A stretch of 45,128 nucleotides of DNA from Sphaerisporangium melleum (GCF_014646695.1 NZ_BMNT01000034.1:1-45128); one strand, 5' to 3'; numbered from the stretch's first letter, positions 32,322-40,559 are shown. Translations and numbers: made by a program. Notes: a model not told the origin generated them from the sequence alone.

Positions 32322-33733
32322 GAAGCGGGCTCCTCCGGCGCGCAGGTCGTGTCCAGGGCGAGACGGCCCTGCTCGGCGCGGCGGTCGGGCAGCGCCAGGG
32401 TGATGTTGCGGTAGCGGGCGAACGCGGGCAGCAGCAGCACGCCGCCGGGGTGGCGACGCACCAGCCTCAGCTCGGCCAGCAGGGTCAGCGCGGCCTCCAG
32501 CAGCCCCTCGGGGTCGTGCTGCCAGACGGCCGAGAACGAGGCGGCGCCCAGCTCGGCGTACAGCTCGTGGATCATGCCGGCCAGCCTGGCCCGTTCGACC
32601 AGCACGAGCTCGCCCGTCGTCCCGCCCTCGCCGGAGGCGGCTCCGGCACCGCCGCCCACCGCTGTGCCGGAGGGCGTCCAGGCGAGCGCCTCGGCCACCC
32701 CGGCGCGCGGCAGCGCGGAGTCGACGCGGGCGAGCAGCTCGCGCTGGTCGTGCCCGCCCGCGGGCGGCTCGACGCGGCGCAGCGCGTCGCGTTCGCCGGG
32801 TTCCTCCAGCAGGTCGGCCATCTTGGCCAGCAGCAGCCCGGCCGCGCGGTTGACCGCGCCACCGCGTCCCGGGAACGGCTTGTCGGTGAAGCGGCCGCCG
32901 GGGTCGGCGAGCATGACGCCCTCGGCCCGGCGTTCGACGACCAGCCCGGTGAGCCGCGCGAGGTCGGCGGCGAGGGCGGGCCGGCGCAACTCCTCGGCCA
33001 CCTCGGGCTCGACCTCCGCGAAATAGACCACGGGATGCTCCACCAGCAGGCGGCGGGCGCGGCGGGCCGCCTCGCCGGCGCGCGAGCCTCCGGCGGCACC
33101 CGACCCCTCCAGCAGGCCGGCGGCGCTGGTGAGGTGCTGCACCGGGCGGGCGGGCCTGAACAGGATCGCGCAGATGTCGTGGTCGATGTCGAACAGGGCG
33201 TCGCCCCGCTCGGTGTCGTGCGCCCAGGAGTCCAGCGAACCGTCCGAGACGCGCAGCGCGCCGCGTTCGACCAGCCAGTCGAGGCAGTCGACGACGGCGG
33301 CCTTGTGCGCCCCGACGGTCGGGTCGAAGCCTAGCCCGCCGATCGCGCCCGCGGCCGGGGCGAACGCGCGCACCAGGTCGGCCAGGCTGACCTCGACGCG
33401 CGAGCGCTGGAACAGCGACAGCACCAGGCACAGGTAGGCCAGGCGCCGGCGGTCGAAGGGCTTGCCGTTCTTGGCGAACAGGTGCCGCTGGGTGTCGTCC
33501 AGCGCGTCCAGCCGGCGCACGACGCGCACGTGCCGGGTGGTGGCGACGACGGTGTAGCCGAGCAGCTCGCGCAGGTCGCCGGTGAGCCGGTCGGCCCACC
33601 GCAGGACGTGCTCCAGCACGCCGGGGCGCGGGCGCGCCGAGGTGATCAGGTCATTGGTGAGGACCAGGCGCACGGCCTCCTGGTAGGAGCCGAGGTCGGC
33701 CGGCGGCACTCCGGCCGCGGCCCGCGGGCTCAT
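32318..33733 (-). CDS. jetB: JetB-like protein (DUF2398/TIGR02678 family)
   Basis: A 471-residue protein matching the TIGR02678 (DUF2398) family: SYQEAVRLVLTNDLITSARP, RPGVLEHVLRWADRLTGDLRE, LLGYTVVATTRHVRVVRRLD, RRRLAYLCLVLSLFQRSRVEV and CLDWLVERGALRV, a winged-helix-rich layout. In Wadjet complexes this is the KleisinB-associated MukE-like subunit that bridges JetA and the JetC motor (role inferred from Wadjet structures). Both ends overlap neighbours by ATGA, showing tight stoichiometric translation. A Gly/Ala-rich stretch (VGGGAGAASGEGGTTG, about residue 355) is likely a linker. Confidence 0.9.
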   Translation of the reverse strand: MSPRAAAGVPPADLGSYQEAVRLVLTNDLITSARPRPGVLEHVLRWADRLTGDLRELLGYTVVATTRHVRVVRRLDALDDTQRHLFAKNGKPFDRRRLAYLCLVLSLFQRSRVEVSLADLVRAFAPAAGAIGGLGFDPTVGAHKAAVVDCLDWLVERGALRVSDGSLDSWAHDTERGDALFDIDHDICAILFRPARPVQHLTSAAGLLEGSGAAGGSRAGEAARRARRLLVEHPVVYFAEVEPEVAEELRRPALAADLARLTGLVVERRAEGVMLADPGGRFTDKPFPGRGGAVNRAAGLLLAKMADLLEEPGERDALRRVEPPAGGHDQRELLARVDSALPRAGVAEALAWTPSGTAVGGGAGAASGEGGTTGELVLVERARLAGMIHELYAELGAASFSAVWQHDPEGLLEAALTLLAELRLVRRHPGGVLLLPAFARYRNITLALPDRRAEQGRLALDTTCAPEEPAS

Positions 33734-35289
33734 CGCCGCGCTCCCCGCGCGTGCACGGCGGGGGCGAGCTCCAGCCGCAGGCCGGGCAGGTGCAGGACGC
33801 CGTGCGCGGTGCGCACCGCGCTGCCCTCGGGCGCGGGCACCAGGCGGACGGTCAGCACCTCGTTGCCGCCGGAGGCGTCGCGCAGGCGGCCGGCGACGAC
33901 GGTGCGGGACTCCATCGCGCGGGTCAGCAGCCGCAGCACGACGCGCGTCTCGGCCTCGTCCAGCACCCGCCCGTGCACCCCCGCCTCGGCCAGCCCGCTC
34001 GCCGCCTCCCGCTCGGCGGCACGGTGGGACGCCTGACGGCGGCGCAGCTCACCACGGATGCCCGCCCTGCCCCGCGCCGGCTGCGGAAGGCCGGGCGAGG
34101 GCGCCTTGCCCCTGCGGAACAGCGGGACCGAGATCTCCACGCCGGGCGCGTCCCACCAGGTGGAGCGCACCGAGACCACCTCGACGTCCTCGTGCGCGCC
34201 GCCCAGGTGACGGGCGGTGCGCACGTTGAACGCCGCGGCCATCAGGGCGTGCGCGGCCCCCTCGTCGGGCGCGTCGAACACCCACTCGGCCAGGTGGCGA
34301 AGCTGCGTCGAGCGGTTGACCCCGCCGCGCCGCGCCTCGGCGATCTGGCGCAGCAGTGCGATGACGCCCGACACGCCGGTGCGGGTGGCGGCGCGCAGCT
34401 CGGCGGCCCTGGACGGCTCGGCGCCGTCGGCGGCGAACCACGCGCGCAGCACCGCCCACCGGCGCCGCCAGTCCTCAAGCCGCTCGTCGTGGCCGAGGAA
34501 GGGCCGCTCGTCGGCGGCGGCGGCGCGGCGCAGCAGCCCTTCGGCGCCGGTGCGCTCCACGTCGCGCACGGCCTGGTCCAGCCGGGGCAGGTAGCGGTCG
34601 AGCTCGGCCATGAAGTCGGTCATGTGCGTGAGCAGGGTGTTCTTGTGGCGCAGGAACGTCTCGGGCGAGGCGTCGGTGGAGCGGGTGATCTCGGCGAGGG
34701 TGAGATGGAAGCGCGCCGAGCGGCGGGCCATGTCCTCCATGACGGCGTCCAGCCGGGAGAGCCTGCGCCAGACCTGCTCGCCGTTCCCTGCGCGGTTGGC
34801 GGCGGCCAGCGCGCGCAGGTCGTCCAGGATGTCGGAGAACACCAGCCGGGACAGGTTGGCGTCCTGCGGGCGCGCCGCCAGGACCTCCTCCACGGCCGTG
34901 AAGGCCTGGTAGCCCAGCTCGCTGAACTGGTACACCGACTGGCGGTTGCGGTAGCGGACCAGGCTGCCCGCCCGGGAGGCGTCCTCGAGCCGGTGGACGA
35001 CGCCGTCCTCGGCGAGGGCGTCCAGGCGGCCCCGGAGGTTCTCCTCGGCCGAGGGCACCTGGTCGTGGGACCGGCCCAGCTCGGCCAGCACGCGGGCGAC
35101 GTCGTCGGGGTGGGCCTGCATCTGGTGGACGGCGCGCAGGCGGTCCATCGCGCGCAGCACCCACAGGTAGACCAGATGGTCGTCGCGGCGGGTGAAGTTG
35201 AACAACCGGAAACGGTCGCTCACCGCGGTCGTGCCCAGCTCGAAGGCGCGTGACCCGCCCGTGCCGCCGGTGACGGCTCTGTCCCTCAT
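33730..35289 (-). CDS. jetA: JetA-like protein (DUF2397/TIGR02677 family)
   Basis: A 519-residue protein matching TIGR02677 (DUF2397): FRLFNFTRRDDHLVYLWVLR at the N-terminus, VRYRNRQSVYQFSELGYQAF, FLRHKNTLLTHMTDFMAELD, FLGHDERLEDWRRRWAVLRA and the C-terminal LTRAMESRTVVAGRLRDASGG. It is the kleisin-like subunit that closes the JetC ATPase ring (role inferred from Wadjet structures). The ATG at 35289 (MRDRAVTGG) follows GGGGGAG; the frame extends further upstream without similarity. It is the first gene of the operon; the 230 bases upstream should hold its promoter, but none was clear. Confidence 0.9.
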   Translation of the reverse strand: MRDRAVTGGTGGSRAFELGTTAVSDRFRLFNFTRRDDHLVYLWVLRAMDRLRAVHQMQAHPDDVARVLAELGRSHDQVPSAEENLRGRLDALAEDGVVHRLEDASRAGSLVRYRNRQSVYQFSELGYQAFTAVEEVLAARPQDANLSRLVFSDILDDLRALAAANRAGNGEQVWRRLSRLDAVMEDMARRSARFHLTLAEITRSTDASPETFLRHKNTLLTHMTDFMAELDRYLPRLDQAVRDVERTGAEGLLRRAAAADERPFLGHDERLEDWRRRWAVLRAWFAADGAEPSRAAELRAATRTGVSGVIALLRQIAEARRGGVNRSTQLRHLAEWVFDAPDEGAAHALMAAAFNVRTARHLGGAHEDVEVVSVRSTWWDAPGVEISVPLFRRGKAPSPGLPQPARGRAGIRGELRRRQASHRAAEREAASGLAEAGVHGRVLDEAETRVVLRLLTRAMESRTVVAGRLRDASGGNEVLTVRLVPAPEGSAVRTAHGVLHLPGLRLELAPAVHARGARR

Positions 35290-35520
35290 CCCACTCCCCC
35301 GGCCGGCGCGGGCCCGCCGGGCGGGCGGCCCGCGGCGGCGATCAGCACCACGGAGCACGCGTCTCCCCCGGCGACCTCACCACCCGCGTCACGACCTCAT
35401 GGCCGCATGCGGTGCGCTCCGCGTACGAACAAAGGATCGATCACCTATGGATACACGAAGATCGGTCCTCGCGTGACCTCCATGCGCCGTCCCGCCGTCG
35501 CCGTCCGCACGAAGATCACG

Positions 35521-36399
35521 TCAGGACCTCGGCGTGCCGGCCGGTCGCGTGGCGGAGGCGCGCGCCTTGCGACCGGCCACGTCGCCGCTCGGGCGGTAGC
35601 CCCTGACGTGGTCGATGGTGAAGCGCTTCGGGTAGGAATGCTCGGTCGGCGCGGCCGGGCCGGGGAACTCGTAGACACCCAGCATGAGCTGCATCGGATA
35701 GCTCGGTGACTGCCGGACCGTGCGGATGTGCCGGCCGTCGACGAAGAAGGCGACGTGCTCGGGCGTCCACTCGGCGGCGTACACGTGGAAGTCGCGTACA
35801 TCGATGGGCAGGGACTCGACGGTGAAGTCGTCCTTGATGGCAGGGTCGCCGAACGGGTGCAGGCCCATGCCGATCTTCGCGCCGCCGGGACGGACGTCCC
35901 GCCCGAAGATCTCGCAGATGCAGATCTCGGCCGACCGCTCGGGGGCGTCCTCGTAGCCGATCATCCAGAACGCGACCATGCACCGCGGGTCGGCGATCGC
36001 CTTGGCCCGCAGCTCGAACAGGCCGTACCGCGGCGTGTAGAGGGCGACGGCGGGCGTGGGCTCGCGCACCACCGCCCGGGAGTCGCGCCCGTGCTGCCCG
36101 ACACGGCCGCCCACCGGCCCGGCGTACACGCCGGTCTGCAGGGACGAGACCCGAAGGCCCCCTTCGAGCTCCGGACACCAGGGCGGCTGGTCGTGCTCGA
36201 TCAGCAGGTTCAGGCGCCCGTCACCGACCTCGTACCGCGCCGCCGCGGCCTCCCGGGTGGTCCACTGCGGGAGGTACGCGGGCACCCAGCGCGTCTCGTC
36301 GAGCCTGTCGCCCGCGAACACGTCCTGAAACTCCAGCTCGTAGCCTTCCTTGGTGACCGGATCGGGCACGCGCGGCCCGCGCAGGCTGCCCCGCGCCAT
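35521..36399 (-). CDS. Glycoside hydrolase family 16-like protein without signal peptide
   Basis: A 292-residue concanavalin-like beta-jelly-roll protein of the GH16 type. Typical segments are ELEFQDVFAGDRLDETRWVP, YGLFELRAKAIADPRCMVAFW, FHVYAAEWTPEHVAFFVDGRHI and a late LMLGVYEF. The catalytic block, normally E-x-D-x-x-E, reads E158-I-C160-I-C-E163: nucleophile and acid/base Glu are kept but the Asp is Cys. There is no signal peptide at the ATG (MARGSLRG) or in the short upstream extension, unlike secreted glucanases. It may be an intracellular lectin-like protein or an enzyme with altered chemistry. The ATG follows GGGGGA. Confidence 0.82.
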   Translation of the reverse strand: MARGSLRGPRVPDPVTKEGYELEFQDVFAGDRLDETRWVPAYLPQWTTREAAAARYEVGDGRLNLLIEHDQPPWCPELEGGLRVSSLQTGVYAGPVGGRVGQHGRDSRAVVREPTPAVALYTPRYGLFELRAKAIADPRCMVAFWMIGYEDAPERSAEICICEIFGRDVRPGGAKIGMGLHPFGDPAIKDDFTVESLPIDVRDFHVYAAEWTPEHVAFFVDGRHIRTVRQSPSYPMQLMLGVYEFPGPAAPTEHSYPKRFTIDHVRGYRPSGDVAGRKARASATRPAGTPRS

Positions 36400-36420
36400 G
36401 GATTCCCCCTTCGCTCGGCC

Positions 36421-36449
36421 GTGCGGACGGGCGGGCCGCCCGTCCGCAC
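36421..36449 (-). terminator. Terminator hairpin after the poly-serine gene
   Basis: Perfect 14-bp palindrome around one base (GTGCGGACGGGCGG / CCGCCCGTCCGCAC), 45 bases past the stop of the minus-strand poly-serine gene and 22 bases before the GH16-like start. It should separate the two transcripts; no T-tract. Confidence 0.7.
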
Positions 36450-36494
36450 GCGACCCGCCCACCGTATCGGCCTGTACCGACAGTTCCCGGCGCT

Positions 36495-36887
36495 CTAGTC
36501 GCTGCTCGAACTGCTGGAGCTGCTGCTCGAACTCGAACTGCTGGAGCCGCCCGAACCGCTGCTCGAGCTACTCGAGCTACTGGAGCTACTGGAACTGCTC
36601 GAGCCGCCGGAACCGTCGTCCCAGTCCGAGCCTCTGCTGGAACTCGAGCTGGAACTGGAACTGGAGCTCGAACTGGAGCCGCTGGAGCCGCCGTCGTGCG
36701 GCCGGCGCTCGTGCGGGCGGCAGTACCTGTGCCCGCAGTCGTCGTCCAGCGGGACCGAAAGGCGCGGCGCGGCGGGAGTGTGGTTCGTCACCACGGCACT
36801 CGCGCCCGCCGGCTGCACCGGGGCGGCCGCGGGGCCGATCAGCGCGGATGCCACCATCGCACCGGCGGCGAGGACCTGCTTGAGCAT
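36495..36887 (-). CDS. Secreted poly-serine protein of unknown function
   Basis: A 130-residue protein. Residues 1-30 form a clear signal peptide (LKQVLAAGAMVASALIGPAAA). A short segment has two cysteines (DDDCGHRYCRPHERRPHD) that could form a disulfide. The rest is three runs of about 14-15 serines separated by GSGG or RGSDWDDGSGG, ending in Asp. The serines use a mix of AGC, AGT, TCG and TCC codons, so the tract is kept at the protein level and is not one slipped trinucleotide. I recognise no family; an extended, possibly glycosylated or calcium-coating wall peptide is a guess. ATG start; no neighbour suggests a function. Confidence 0.78.
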   Translation of the reverse strand: MLKQVLAAGAMVASALIGPAAAPVQPAGASAVVTNHTPAAPRLSVPLDDDCGHRYCRPHERRPHDGGSSGSSSSSSSSSSSSSSRGSDWDDGSGGSSSSSSSSSSSSSSSGSGGSSSSSSSSSSSSSSSD

Positions 36888-37360
36888 GGCACATCACTCC
36901 GTGTCGGAAGTCGAGCCCGGCGTGCTGCTCGGGCTGCTACGGAGCGCCGTATCGGTTCCCGGGAAGATGTCGAGACGACGTCTTGCCTTGCGTCCACGCT
37001 AGATGAGGTGAATCCGGGCGGTCATCCCGGATAGCGCCAAACCTCGGTCCGCGCTCAGCAAGCCGCGCGCGGCCACACCGTGGGCGGTCCCACCCGATGC
37101 GCCCCCGTTCGCGCCCTCGGTCCGCTCGTCACGGCCTTCGATCTGGCAGTGCGCCACCGGGAGCGCGCCCGGGGCCGAAATCCGACCTCGGCCAGGGAAG
37201 CCGCCGTGGCCTCGGGAGACCTGACCGCTATTGTGAGAGTTGATAGGACTTGAGGGGTTCCAACCGGTTCACGGATCCTGAACGCTCCCGTAACCGGCGC
37301 GGCCGTCTTCCCTGCGAAGATCCACCCCGACGACCGCCCGCGGTGGAAGAAAGAGGATCG
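36888..37360. other. Divergent intergenic region with an inverted repeat and a tentative promoter
   Basis: 473 bases between the poly-serine gene (minus) and the molybdo-oxidoreductase gene (plus). An inverted repeat lies at 36964-36984 (separate entry). On the plus strand CTGACC at 37221-37226 with TAGGAC at 37244-37249 (17-base spacer) is a weak candidate promoter for the redox genes. No short gene with coding character was found. Confidence 0.45.
36964..36984. promoter_or_regulatory. Inverted repeat upstream of the poly-serine gene
   Basis: AAGATGTCG-AGA-CGACGTCTT, 9-bp arms with one mismatch, 77 bases upstream of the start. Could be an operator; the regulator is unknown. Confidence 0.35.
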
Positions 37361-37960
37361 ATGGGCATCATCTCGCGCGGCTTCCGCGGCCGGCCGAGGG
37401 ACGAGGGCGTCAAGCTCCCGCCCGGCCAGTACCTCACCCACGACTTTCCCGTGCTCTCGGCCGGGCCGACCCCGCGCGTCCGGCTGGACACCTGGGAGTT
37501 CACCATCGACACCGAGACCGGGCAGACCCACCGCTGGACCTGGCGGCAACTGCTCGACCTGCCGAGCGAGACGCCCACGGTCGACCTGCACTGCGTGACC
37601 AAGTGGTCCAAGCTCGGCACCTCCTGGAAGGGCGTCTCGCTCGACGTGCTGATGGAGGACGTCGAGACCACCGCGGAGTACGCGCTGGTCTACTCCTACG
37701 GCGGCTACACCACCAACCTGCCGCTGCAGGACCTGCTCGACGGCCAGGCGTGGATCACCTACGAGTACGACGGTGAGGAGCTCGCCCCCGCGCACGGCGG
37801 GCCGGCCCGGCTGCTCGTGCCGCACCTGTATTTGTGGAAGTCGGCCAAGTGGGTGCGCGGCATCCGGCTGCTCAACGAGGACTGGCCCGGCTTCTGGGAG
37901 ACGGCGGGCTACCACAACTACGGCGACCCGTGGCGCGAGCAGCGCTACCAGGGCGATTGA
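37361..37960 (+). CDS. Sulfite oxidase/YedY-like molybdopterin oxidoreductase
   Basis: A 199-residue protein with the SUOX fold of the molybdopterin-binding oxidoreductase family. The Mo-coordinating cysteine is C78 in VDLHCVTKWSKLG, and GTSWKGVSLDVLM, YGGYTTNLPLQDLLDG and HGGPARLLVPHLYLWKSAKWVRG are the conserved cofactor-binding segments. It has no signal peptide, so unlike MsrP (YedY) it should stay in the cytoplasm. The ATG follows AAAGAGG. Its stop overlaps the TTG start of the flavin reductase (TTGA), so that protein is the likely electron partner. Confidence 0.92.
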   Translation: MGIISRGFRGRPRDEGVKLPPGQYLTHDFPVLSAGPTPRVRLDTWEFTIDTETGQTHRWTWRQLLDLPSETPTVDLHCVTKWSKLGTSWKGVSLDVLMEDVETTAEYALVYSYGGYTTNLPLQDLLDGQAWITYEYDGEELAPAHGGPARLLVPHLYLWKSAKWVRGIRLLNEDWPGFWETAGYHNYGDPWREQRYQGD

Positions 37961-38697
37961 GCGCCCAAAGGACGGCCTGGCGAGACGCGCGCCTGGTCGC
38001 GGCGCGCGCCGAGACCGGCGCCGCGCGCACGCTGGTCTTCAAGATTCCCGGCTGGCCCGGTCACCTGGCCGGCCAGCACGTGGACGTCCGCCTGACCGCC
38101 GAGGACGGCTACAGCACCCAGCGCAGCTACTCGATCGCCTCGGCCACCGACGGCGACCTGGTGGAGCTGACGGTGCAGAACGTCCCGGACGGGGAGGTCT
38201 CGCCGTATCTGGTGGAGGTCCTCGAAGTCGGCGACGAGGTGGAGATCCGCGGCCCCGTGGGCGGCTGGTTCGTGTGGCGGCCCAGCAGCGAACGCCCGGT
38301 GCTGCTGGTCGGCGGCGGGTCGGGCATCGTGCCGCTGATGGCCATGATCCGCGCGCGCAGGCAGGCGGCCGGCCGCACGCCGTTCCGCCTGGTCTACTCG
38401 GTGCGCGAGCCCGGCCAGCGGTTCTATGCCGGCGAGCTGCGCCGGCACGACCCCGCCGACGCCGGGCTCGACGTCGCCTACCTGTACACGCGCGCCGTCC
38501 CCGACGGCTGGCCCCGCCCGGCGGGACGCCTGACGGTGGCCGACCTGAACACCCATGGCTGGCCGGCCGACTTCGAGCCCGACTGCTACGTCTGCGGGCC
38601 CACCGGGTTCGTCGAGACCGCCGCCGACATCCTGATCGCCCTCGGTCACGATCCGCGCCGGATCAGAACCGAACGTTTCGGCCCCACCGGAGGCTGA
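37957..38697 (+). CDS. FAD/NAD(P)-binding oxidoreductase (ferredoxin reductase-like)
   Basis: A 246-residue FNR-fold reductase. FAD-binding RSYSIASA is at about 56-63, GPVGGWFVW follows, the NAD(P)-binding loop is VLLVGGGSGIVPLMAM, and the C-terminal nucleotide contact is CYVCGPTGFVETAA. There is no 2Fe-2S domain, so electrons must go to a separate acceptor, probably the molybdo-protein upstream. The TTG start is fixed by a TTGA overlap with that gene; no ATG/GTG gives a better N-terminus. Confidence 0.92.
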   Translation: MSAQRTAWRDARLVAARAETGAARTLVFKIPGWPGHLAGQHVDVRLTAEDGYSTQRSYSIASATDGDLVELTVQNVPDGEVSPYLVEVLEVGDEVEIRGPVGGWFVWRPSSERPVLLVGGGSGIVPLMAMIRARRQAAGRTPFRLVYSVREPGQRFYAGELRRHDPADAGLDVAYLYTRAVPDGWPRPAGRLTVADLNTHGWPADFEPDCYVCGPTGFVETAADILIALGHDPRRIRTERFGPTGG

Positions 38698-38698
38698 C

Positions 38699-38998
38699 AT
38701 GACCGCATCCATCGAAGACGCCTACCAGGACGGCAACGCCCTGGCCGGTCCGCTGCGCGAGATCTTCGCGGTGGACATGACCGCCGCCGAGGGGCGGTGC
38801 GCGAGCTGCGGGCTCACCGGCCCGCTCGCCTCGCTGCGGGTGTACGGGCCCGAGCCGGGCTGGGTGGCCCGCTGCCCCGGCTGCGAGGAGGTGCTGCTGC
38901 GCCTGGTGCGCGGACCGCAGGCCGCCTGGCTCGACCTGCGCGGCATCGTCAACCTGCGGATCTCCCTTCCCGCCGAGGCGGAGGCGGCCGGGGCCTGA
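38699..38998 (+). CDS. DUF6510-type zinc-ribbon protein
   Basis: A 99-residue protein that starts one base after the reductase stop. Two CxxC pairs (C34/C37 in RCASCG and C59/C62 in RCPGC) form a zinc ribbon flanked by hydrophobic strands. I recognise it as the DUF6510 family, commonly encoded after this oxidoreductase pair in actinomycetes. Its role is unknown; an assembly or electron-transfer accessory of the molybdo-enzyme is an inference from conserved neighbourhood. Confidence 0.85.
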   Translation: MTASIEDAYQDGNALAGPLREIFAVDMTAAEGRCASCGLTGPLASLRVYGPEPGWVARCPGCEEVLLRLVRGPQAAWLDLRGIVNLRISLPAEAEAAGA

Positions 38999-39125
38999 AC
39001 GACGCCGCACGAGGGCGGCACTGAACACTCGTTCGAGAAACCTGGGCTCCAGGTCTTCCGGAACGACGCCGGCGAGGTGGATACTGACGCACTGTGACCA
39101 TGCCGCCGCACGGAAGGGTGCGCTG

Positions 39126-40205
39126 ATGACCGTCCTCCTGGCCCTCGGAACCGCGAAGGGGCTGTTCCTGGCCCGCAGTGACGACCGCTCGTCCTGGGAG
39201 GTCAGCGGCCCGCACTTCCCGATGACGGGCGTCTACGGGGTGTGCTTCGACAAGCGGCGGGCGACGCCCCGGCTGCTGGCCGGGGTCACCAGTTCGCACT
39301 ACGGGCCGAGCCTGGCCTACAGCGATGATCTCGGCGTCTCCTGGCACGAGCCCGAGCATCCGCCGGTTGCCTTCCCGCAGGACACCGGCAGGGCCCTCGA
39401 GCGGGTGTGGCAGATCGTCCCCGACCCGTTCGTCCCCGATCGCGTGTGGGCCGGCACCGAGCCGTCCGCGCTGTTCGTCTCCGACGACGGCGGCGTGACG
39501 TTCGAGATGGTGCGCTCCCTGTGGGACCACCCGCACCGGCCCGAGTGGCAGGCCGGCTTCGGCGGGCAGGCCGTCCACACGATCCTCCCCCACCCCGACG
39601 AGCCGTCGTCGCTGCTCGTGGCCATGTCCACCGGGGGCGTCTACCGCAGCACCGACTCCGGTGCGTCCTGGGCTCCGGCCAACTCCGGCATCCAGGCCAC
39701 CTTCATGCCCGACCGCTTCCCCGAGTTCGGCCAGTGCGTGCACAAGGTCACCCGGGACGCCGCCGACCCCGAGCGGCTCTACGCGCAGAACCACCACGGG
39801 GTCTACCGCTCCGACGACGGCGGCACGCTGTGGGAGTCGATCGCCGAGGGCCTGCCCAGCGACTTCGGCTTCGCCATCGTCGCCCACCCCACCCGGCCGG
39901 ACGTCGTGTACAACTTCCCGCTGGCCGCCGACGCGATGCGCTTCCCGCCCGACGCGCGCTGCCGCGTCTACCGCTCGCAGGACGCCGGCAAGAGCTGGGA
40001 GGCGCTGTCCGACGGCCTGCCGTCCGAGCCGTTCTATCCGAGCGTGCTGCGTGACGCGATGTGCGCCGATGACGCCGACCCGGCCGGGGTCTACTTCGGC
40101 ACCCGGTCCGGCGAGGTCTACGCCAGCCGCGACGAGGGCGACTCCTGGACGCTGGTCGCCTCGCATCTGCCCGACGTGCTGTGCGTCCGCGCGGCGGTGG
40201 TGTGA
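39126..40205 (+). CDS. BNR/YVTN-repeat beta-propeller protein (exo-sialidase-like fold)
   Basis: A 359-residue beta-propeller with Asp-box repeats: AYSDDLGVSW, FVSDDGGVTFE, YRSTDSGASW, YRSDDGGTLWE, YRSQDAGKSWE and YASRDEGDSW. It lacks a signal peptide and the arginine triad of true sialidases is not evident, so it is better viewed as a cytoplasmic propeller of unknown role than a sialidase. The start codon ATG lies 127 bases after the DUF6510 gene. A MoaD-like gene follows after 3 bases; I recall this pair as commonly adjacent in actinomycetes, suggesting a joint function. Confidence 0.87.
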   Translation: MTVLLALGTAKGLFLARSDDRSSWEVSGPHFPMTGVYGVCFDKRRATPRLLAGVTSSHYGPSLAYSDDLGVSWHEPEHPPVAFPQDTGRALERVWQIVPDPFVPDRVWAGTEPSALFVSDDGGVTFEMVRSLWDHPHRPEWQAGFGGQAVHTILPHPDEPSSLLVAMSTGGVYRSTDSGASWAPANSGIQATFMPDRFPEFGQCVHKVTRDAADPERLYAQNHHGVYRSDDGGTLWESIAEGLPSDFGFAIVAHPTRPDVVYNFPLAADAMRFPPDARCRVYRSQDAGKSWEALSDGLPSEPFYPSVLRDAMCADDADPAGVYFGTRSGEVYASRDEGDSWTLVASHLPDVLCVRAAVV

Positions 40206-40208
40206 GCG

Positions 40209-40487
40209 ATGCCGGTGACCGTGCTGGTGCCCTCCACGCTGCGCGGCGACGCCGGGGACGCCAAGGCTCTCAGCGTCGACGCCTCAGGGACACTGCGCGC
40301 CGTGCTGGACGAGATGGGCCGCCGGTGGCCGCGTCTTGAGCGGCGGGTGCGCGACGAGCAGGGGGCCCTGCGGCGCTACATGAACGTCTACATCGACGGG
40401 GTCGACTGCCGGGTTCTCGGCGGCGCGGACGCGCCGGTCACGGCGGACGCCGAGGTCCATCTGCTGCCGAGCGTCGCGGGCGGCTGA
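40209..40487 (+). CDS. MoaD/ThiS-family ubiquitin-like sulfur-carrier protein
   Basis: A 92-residue beta-grasp protein ending in the diagnostic Gly-Gly (VAGG), the site activated by adenylation and thiocarboxylation in MoaD and ThiS. Internal segments LRAVLDEMGRRWP, RYMNVYIDGVDCR and ADAEVHLLPSVAGG match the family. It could donate sulfur for molybdopterin, thiamin or another pathway; with a molybdo-enzyme upstream, molybdopterin is attractive but no MoaE, MoeB or ThiF partner is present. It follows the propeller gene after 3 bases and ends before a strong terminator. Confidence 0.92.
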   Translation: MPVTVLVPSTLRGDAGDAKALSVDASGTLRAVLDEMGRRWPRLERRVRDEQGALRRYMNVYIDGVDCRVLGGADAPVTADAEVHLLPSVAGG

Positions 40488-40559
40488 GCAACGGCGGACG
40501 CGCAACGCCGCGGTGCGCGGCTCGGGCGGCCATCGGCAGGGAAGACCCCGGACAACGAC

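Noticed and set aside
28044-32414. A 1456-codon open frame on the plus strand opposite jetC
   Set aside because: It mirrors the GC-rich codon bias of jetC on the other strand, is Gly/Arg/Pro-rich without any domain, and jetC has clear ATPase motifs.
36495-36700. Leu/Glu repeat protein on the plus strand opposite the poly-serine tract
   Set aside because: It is the antisense reading of the serine codons; the minus frame has a signal peptide and start codon.
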